From positions 62,001-126,000 of the forward strand of contig CAWAED010000002.1 in NCBI GenBank assembly GCA_963781105.1: DNA of 64,000 nt. The letters are read 5' to 3'. Positions 59,476-64,000 of this stretch are shown piece by piece. Origin of the DNA: Palsa-295 sp963781105. Lineage in GTDB: Bacteria > Acidobacteriota > Terriglobia > Acidiferrales > UBA7541. The translations under genes were made by a program, and so were the position numbers. Every line of letters starts with the position of its first letter. The stretch's first letter is position 1. The notes beneath the pieces were generated by a model. The model saw only the letters and a list, made by a program, of their open reading frames with translations. It had not been told where the DNA came from and made no database searches.

Positions 59476-62400
59476 TTGAGTTATAAGAATTGGTTTCTAC
59501 GCGCCGCCGGAATCGCGAGCTGTTTGCTGGCTCTGGCGCTCGCGCAGCCCGCAAGGTGTCAGACGCGCATTACCGGGGCGATCAAAAATAATGAGCGCGT
59601 GCCGGTGTCCGGAACTACCCCAAGTGTTGTGGCGCAAAGCGTGGATGCCGGACGTGTTCCTGGCGGGCAGAATCTCGGCAGAATGCTGCTAATGTTGACG
59701 CCGTCTGCCGATCAGGAATTGGCGGCGCGGGAATTCGTCAGCGCGCTGCACGACGCTTCCTCGCCATCGTTTCACAAGTGGCTTACACCCGCGCAGTTCG
59801 GCGAACAGTTTGGCGTGTCGGAATCAGACGCCGCGCAGGTGCAGCAGTGGCTGCAGAACCAGGGATTCACGGTTCACGAAGTCTCTCAAAGCCGCCGCTT
59901 CATCGTTTTCAGCGGTAATGCTTCACAGGTAGAGAATGCATTTGCCGCCGAGATGCATACCTACACGTATAAGGGCCAAAGCTTCATTTCGAATTCCAGC
60001 GACATCCAGATTCCCGCCGCCTTGCAGTCAGTGGTCAAAGGCGTGGTGCGCCTGCACAGCGATCCGAAAACAGTTTCTACCGTGCTGCTGGGCGGAAAAG
60101 TTCACTTCAAGAAGAGCAAGGGAAACTTCACCTTCGATGACGGGTCGCACTATATGACGCCCGCTGATTTCGCGACCATCTACAACGTGCAACCGCTCTA
60201 CGACTCGGGCATTGACGGCACAGGACAGACGATTGCCATCGTCGGCCGCAGCAATATAGATGTCCAAAATGTCCGCGACTTCCGCACAAACCTGGGGCTT
60301 CCTGCAAACGATCCCCAAATCATGGTCAATGGTGACGATCCGGGCCAGACCTCCAGTGACATGCCTGAAGCCATGCTGGATGTGACCTGGTCGGGAGCGG
60401 TGGCGCCCATGGCGACCATCAAGTTTGTAGTTTCGCAAAGCAACTTTGCCGACGGTGTGGACATTTCTGCCGCTTACATCGTGGATCACGATTTGGCTCC
60501 GGTGATGAGCACCAGCTACGGCTCTTGCGAGAGCGCAATGGGCCCCGTCGGCGCCGCTTTCTACAACGCACTCTGGCAGCAAGCTGCTGCCGAGGGCATC
60601 ACTGCATTTGTTTCCTCGGGTGATAATGGCGGCGCGGGCTGCGATTACCCGGGCAGCGGCCTGTACGCCTCCGGTGGATTGGCAGTCAATGGCCTCGCCT
60701 CCACTCCGTATAACGTCGCGGTAGGTGGCACCCAATTTGACGACGCGAATAATGCCAGCACCTACTGGAGCGAGACGACCGATCCAACCACAGGAAAATC
60801 CGTTCTAAGTTACATTCCAGAGACAGTGTGGAATGAAAGCAACAATGATCCGAACTATGTCTCGCTGTGGGCCGGTAGCGGTGGCGTCAGCAGCTTGTAC
60901 GCGAAGCCCGATTGGCAGACAGCGCCTGGCGTGCCGAATGACGGCAAGCGCGATCTCCCGGACCTTTCGCTGAGCGCCGCGCTGCACGATGGCTATTTGG
61001 TCTGCTTGTTCAGCAGTTGCTCCTTTGGCAACTACTTCTACACGGCTGGCGGTACGTCGTTGTCTAGTCCTTCTGCTGCCGGAATCATGGCGCTTGTAAT
61101 CCAGAAGATGGGTGGCCAGCCACAAGGCCTCGCCAACTATGTGTTTTACAGGCTGGCTTCTACTTCCGGCGTCTATCACGACACTACCAAGGGCGACAAC
61201 AAGGTTCCCGACCCGCTAGGACAATATACTGTTGGCTATTCCGCCGGACCGGGCTATGACCTTGCAACAGGCCTGGGTTCGCTGGACGTCAGCGCCCTTG
61301 TCAACAACTGGCAGACAGCCGTTGCCACAGCGGGGTCGGGAACTACTCTGAAGCTGGCGAGCGGGCAGGCAATGCCGGTAGTTCACGGCTCGCCGATTCG
61401 ATTTCAGGCCCAGGTGACTTGCTCCGGCACATGCAAAGCTCCCACCGGAACGGTCGTGCTCCAGACGGCGTCGGCTACCGGCGATTCCATCGCAGCGGGA
61501 GATGGAGTTCTCATCGCCGGTTCGTCGGGCAGCACCGCTAACCTCAAAACTTCCACGGTTCCCGGAGGTACTTACGGCATCACCGCCCGTTACAGCAGCG
61601 ACGACACCTATTACTCAAGCACCTCGGCACCAGTTCAGGTGACCGTCACCCCGGAGTCCAGCAAAACATTTGTTGGCGCCGTTGGTGGCGGGTCGTGGAC
61701 GCCCAGCGCGGTCTCGGTCGGCTACGGGTTGCCGCTGTACTTGGGCATCGTCGTGGGCGGCGATTCCGGCTTCGGCTATCCCACCGGTCAGGTGACAATG
61801 CAAGCCGACGGCCAGCCAATTCAGACTGGCCATTTCGATGCAGGGACTGGCACCTTCACGCTCGGCCCCATGATCTTGAATTACGGTGAGAAGTCCGGAG
61901 TGTTGGTACCGGGAGTGAATCCCACCAGCGAATCGAGCAGCTTCCCAATTCTTCCCGCAGGACTCCCGGCCGGAACGCACCAACTGCAAGCCAGCTATCC
62001 GGGCGACTCGAGCTTTGCCACCAGCCAGTCCACACCGTACAGTTATACCGTCACGCAGGCGGATGCCTTGTTGCAGGACTTCTTCCCGGTTGGGACTGCG
62101 GTGGCCAACGCTCCTCTAAAGCTCGGCGCGCAAATAGGACTTACGAACAACGGTTTTGCCCCCTTCGGCGGCACGGTCACAATCACAGATATCACCGGCC
62201 CAACGCCGGTCACCTTAGGTTCGGGGCCTTTGGACGGAAGTGCGAACGGCTGTTCGTGCGTTTTCGTGCAAACGACCTTCGCGACTGCGGGCCACCGCCT
62301 TCTCCGCCTAAGTTATGCCGGCGACGCCAACGTGAAAGGGCTAGTGGCAACGCCGTTCGTAGACATCGCCGCAAACGCTCCGTCCTCTACCACTCTCACC

Positions 62401-63165
62401 GCCGATATAGCCAATGCTCCAGTGGGTGCCGCTGTGACATTGACTGCGATGGTCGACAACTCGGATGTCCGACTGCACCCAGCCACCGGGACCGTCACCT
62501 TTCTCGACGGCTCAACCGCGGTCGGCACGGGCGCATTGAACTCAACCGGCACCGCCACGTTGGTTCTCAAGACGCTCGCAGGGGGTCCTCATAACCTGAC
62601 GGCAAGCTATCCGGGTGATTCTGTCCTCACCCCGTCGGTATCCGCTCCTATCACGGAGATGATCAGCGATTACGTCTTCCAAGCACTTCCCGCGACCTTG
62701 ACCATTCAGGACGGGCAGACCGGAACCGCCTCGCTCAACATCATTCCATTGGGTGGATTCTCGCAGCCGGTTCAGGCTACTTGCGGAGCTTTACCCGCAA
62801 ATGTCAGCTGCAGCTTTAGCCCGGCAACGGTGACGCCCGACGGAGTTCATCCGGCCACGATCATGCTTGCGATAAAAACCGGTGGCGCGCTCGCCAGCCG
62901 CGTCGGAGACAGTCGGTTGTGGGCTGCCACTTCGACCTTCGGTCTGGCCGGTGTGCTGCTGCCGCTCGGATGGCGCAGACGTCGCCGGGTACAAAGCACG
63001 TTGGCTGTGCTCGGCCTCATCTTCGTGGGACTCTACGTGGGCGGCTGCTCCAGCGGCGGTTCGAGTCAACATAACGCGGCTACCGGCACTTTCACCCTCA
63101 ACGTCACAGCTACTGCCGGCGCGACGGGCAAATCCGTCTCGATGGTCGTCAACCTCATCAAGTAA
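59476..63165 (+). CDS. Secreted S53 (kumamolisin/sedolisin) protease with Ig-like repeats
   Basis: 1229 residues. The start is TTG 59476: AGGAGG lies 9 bases upstream and a signal peptide begins at once (FLRAAGIASCLLALALAQPA). Pro-domain (about 35-200: SPSFHKWLTPAQFGEQFGVS), then the S53 catalytic domain with Glu298 and Asp302 (MPEAMLDVTW), Asp383 (SSGDNGGAG) and nucleophile Ser528 (GGTSLSSPSA), plus a calcium-site-like YDLATGLGSLDV. Several Ig-like repeats follow (GGPHNLTASYPGDSVLTPSV type). The C-terminus has GLAGVLLPLGWRRRRR and a hydrophobic segment with VGGC. Acid-active secreted peptidase by family. Confidence 0.88.
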   Translation: MSYKNWFLRAAGIASCLLALALAQPARCQTRITGAIKNNERVPVSGTTPSVVAQSVDAGRVPGGQNLGRMLLMLTPSADQELAAREFVSALHDASSPSFHKWLTPAQFGEQFGVSESDAAQVQQWLQNQGFTVHEVSQSRRFIVFSGNASQVENAFAAEMHTYTYKGQSFISNSSDIQIPAALQSVVKGVVRLHSDPKTVSTVLLGGKVHFKKSKGNFTFDDGSHYMTPADFATIYNVQPLYDSGIDGTGQTIAIVGRSNIDVQNVRDFRTNLGLPANDPQIMVNGDDPGQTSSDMPEAMLDVTWSGAVAPMATIKFVVSQSNFADGVDISAAYIVDHDLAPVMSTSYGSCESAMGPVGAAFYNALWQQAAAEGITAFVSSGDNGGAGCDYPGSGLYASGGLAVNGLASTPYNVAVGGTQFDDANNASTYWSETTDPTTGKSVLSYIPETVWNESNNDPNYVSLWAGSGGVSSLYAKPDWQTAPGVPNDGKRDLPDLSLSAALHDGYLVCLFSSCSFGNYFYTAGGTSLSSPSAAGIMALVIQKMGGQPQGLANYVFYRLASTSGVYHDTTKGDNKVPDPLGQYTVGYSAGPGYDLATGLGSLDVSALVNNWQTAVATAGSGTTLKLASGQAMPVVHGSPIRFQAQVTCSGTCKAPTGTVVLQTASATGDSIAAGDGVLIAGSSGSTANLKTSTVPGGTYGITARYSSDDTYYSSTSAPVQVTVTPESSKTFVGAVGGGSWTPSAVSVGYGLPLYLGIVVGGDSGFGYPTGQVTMQADGQPIQTGHFDAGTGTFTLGPMILNYGEKSGVLVPGVNPTSESSSFPILPAGLPAGTHQLQASYPGDSSFATSQSTPYSYTVTQADALLQDFFPVGTAVANAPLKLGAQIGLTNNGFAPFGGTVTITDITGPTPVTLGSGPLDGSANGCSCVFVQTTFATAGHRLLRLSYAGDANVKGLVATPFVDIAANAPSSTTLTADIANAPVGAAVTLTAMVDNSDVRLHPATGTVTFLDGSTAVGTGALNSTGTATLVLKTLAGGPHNLTASYPGDSVLTPSVSAPITEMISDYVFQALPATLTIQDGQTGTASLNIIPLGGFSQPVQATCGALPANVSCSFSPATVTPDGVHPATIMLAIKTGGALASRVGDSRLWAATSTFGLAGVLLPLGWRRRRRVQSTLAVLGLIFVGLYVGGCSSGGSSQHNAATGTFTLNVTATAGATGKSVSMVVNLIK

Positions 63166-63229
63166 GCCCAGCCCTCGGGGGTGCCGTGTCGCCGCGGCGC
63201 CTCCGATTTTTTCCCCTGCTTGTTATCCC

Positions 63230-63698
63230 AACTTCTTATCTTGCCAGCACAGAGATGGTAACGGAAAGCTCGGCCTTGGTGTGGGATCGCACCACAATCC
63301 GACGCCTTGTCGAACATTATCCCAGGTTGCTGGAAAATATGCTGCTGACTGCGTCAGACTACGTAACCTGGCATCTCATGTCCCACATTGGAATAGCATC
63401 CTACACCGCTCGACAGCGGCTAGCTGAAGTTCTCATTACGCTTGCCCGCACTGTGGGCCAGAAAACCACCGACGGTGTCACACTGGATATCACTAATCAG
63501 GAGTTGGCAGATGCCGCGAACATTACGGTTTTCACCGCGAGCCGCCTCATTAGCGAATGGCAACGCGCCCGCGCCCTGGTGAAGCATCGCGGCAAGATCC
63601 TGCTCCAGTCACCTGATTGGCTGTTATCCGTCCTTTATAAGCACGCTCCGTTTCCATCCTCCCGTCCCTCCACGGTTCCATTCTGTAGTTGCGCTTGA
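63230..63698 (+). pseudogene. N-terminally truncated Crp/Fnr regulator copy
   Basis: From about SYLASTEMVTESSALVWDR onward it matches residues about 95-230 of the Crp/Fnr protein at 58320-59012, including SDYVTWHLMSHIGIASYTAR and ITNQELADAANITVFTASRL. The cyclic-nucleotide-binding domain is missing. ATG 63255 could give a short HTH-only protein. Confidence 0.6.
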
Positions 63699-64000
63699 GC
63701 AAGTTCAGGGTTGGATTGCTCAGAAGCAACGACGGAATCAACCCCACATGGCATGCTTTTATGGAAACAATTAGTTGAGGACCACGTGAGCGGAGCTTGC
63801 TATCTTGTCTGTATTCTTATCTGTAAGACTGGTATGAAAACTGCTGGGACATTCGAGACGTCTCAGACCTCTCTCTTTCCTATCGGGGGCAGTTTGACGC
63901 TGCGGGGATGTGGGGTTAGCAGCCAAAACTGGCGTATTTTCTGTTTTGCAGATGACGAACGGGCCTGCATTACTTCAGAACATCGCGTTCAAATTGACGT
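63699..64000. other. Unassigned window end
   Basis: Just over 300 bp with no supported gene. GGCAGTTTGACGC at 63888-63900 weakly resembles the dispersed inverted-repeat element, one base short. Confidence 0.35.

Noticed and set aside
1..64000. A complete defence system as the novel system
   Set aside because: Apart from the HsdS scrap I found no restriction, CRISPR, toxin-antitoxin or other defence genes.

Overview
The window looks like chromosomal DNA of a member of the Acidobacteriota (class Terriglobia type). This is inferred from gene content, not from a marker gene. Pointers are a TonB receptor with an N-terminal carboxypeptidase-regulatory domain, a giant S53 (kumamolisin-type) protease with Ig-like repeats, a receiver-MEDS response regulator, several secreted or outer-membrane families with unassigned roles, and many decaying gene copies. 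No rRNA, tRNA or CRISPR array was seen.

Layout. 1-3.24 kb: tripartite RND efflux operon on the minus strand (TolC, membrane fusion protein, pump cut by the window edge). 3.6-6.3 kb: a STAS protein and a GAF-GAF-AAA-Fis sigma-54 activator. 6.7-10.25 kb: a degraded integrative element: tyrosine recombinase, excisionase-like HTH protein, frameshifted RepB-type primase, a CpaF/VirB11 ATPase tail, a regulator that has lost its HTH, and a small ORF with an ATA start. 10.5-17.2 kb: envelope genes (Phenol_MetA_deg-like and DUF2490 outer-membrane proteins, a large repeat-rich lipoprotein) split by an IS110 element. 17.3-21.1 kb: a haem-oxidoreductase cluster (DyP peroxidase, an unknown two-repeat protein, a catalase-like protein). 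21.2-23.8 kb: three secreted proteins and a truncated copy of the two-repeat protein. 24.3-27.6 kb: a patatin-POTRA-barrel protein and an Lnb-domain membrane protein. 27.7-30 kb: a gene graveyard plus a conserved secreted protein. 30-31.65 kb: a secreted protein and a third copy of the two-repeat family. 32.1-37.7 kb: five genes with 4-bp overlaps (DUF3604, parvulin PPIase, three HupE/UreJ-like proteins). 37.8-42 kb: DUF3313, a gutted carbonic anhydrase, a DUF4239-like membrane protein, a secreted protein, DUF481. 42.1-46.1 kb: a hybrid sensor kinase and two response regulators. 46.1-49.7 kb: DUF4436, YceI and a polytopic membrane protein, with an HsdS remnant. 50-53.7 kb: a frameshifted IS110, a small zinc-ribbon protein, a receiver-MEDS regulator and a membrane-protein fragment. 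53.9-57.7 kb: a TonB receptor and a third IS110. 57.8-63.7 kb: a hydrolase remnant, a Crp/Fnr regulator, the S53 protease and a truncated Crp/Fnr copy.

The most unusual signal is a short inverted-repeat element (consensus close to GTCAGTTCTGACACTTCC in the direction of the downstream gene). I found ten copies, all between genes, and nine lie about 70-200 bp upstream of a start in the same orientation. The targets include a sensor kinase, a response regulator, the two-repeat family and several envelope proteins, so one regulator or alternative sigma factor may control a dispersed envelope/stress regulon. Two probable genes begin, by Shine-Dalgarno placement, at non-canonical ATA and ATC codons. 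A striking number of genes (HupE-like, DUF2490, carbonic anhydrase, DUF1254, ion channel, HsdS, alpha/beta hydrolase, Crp/Fnr) survive only as fragments, two of them beside intact paralogues in the same window.
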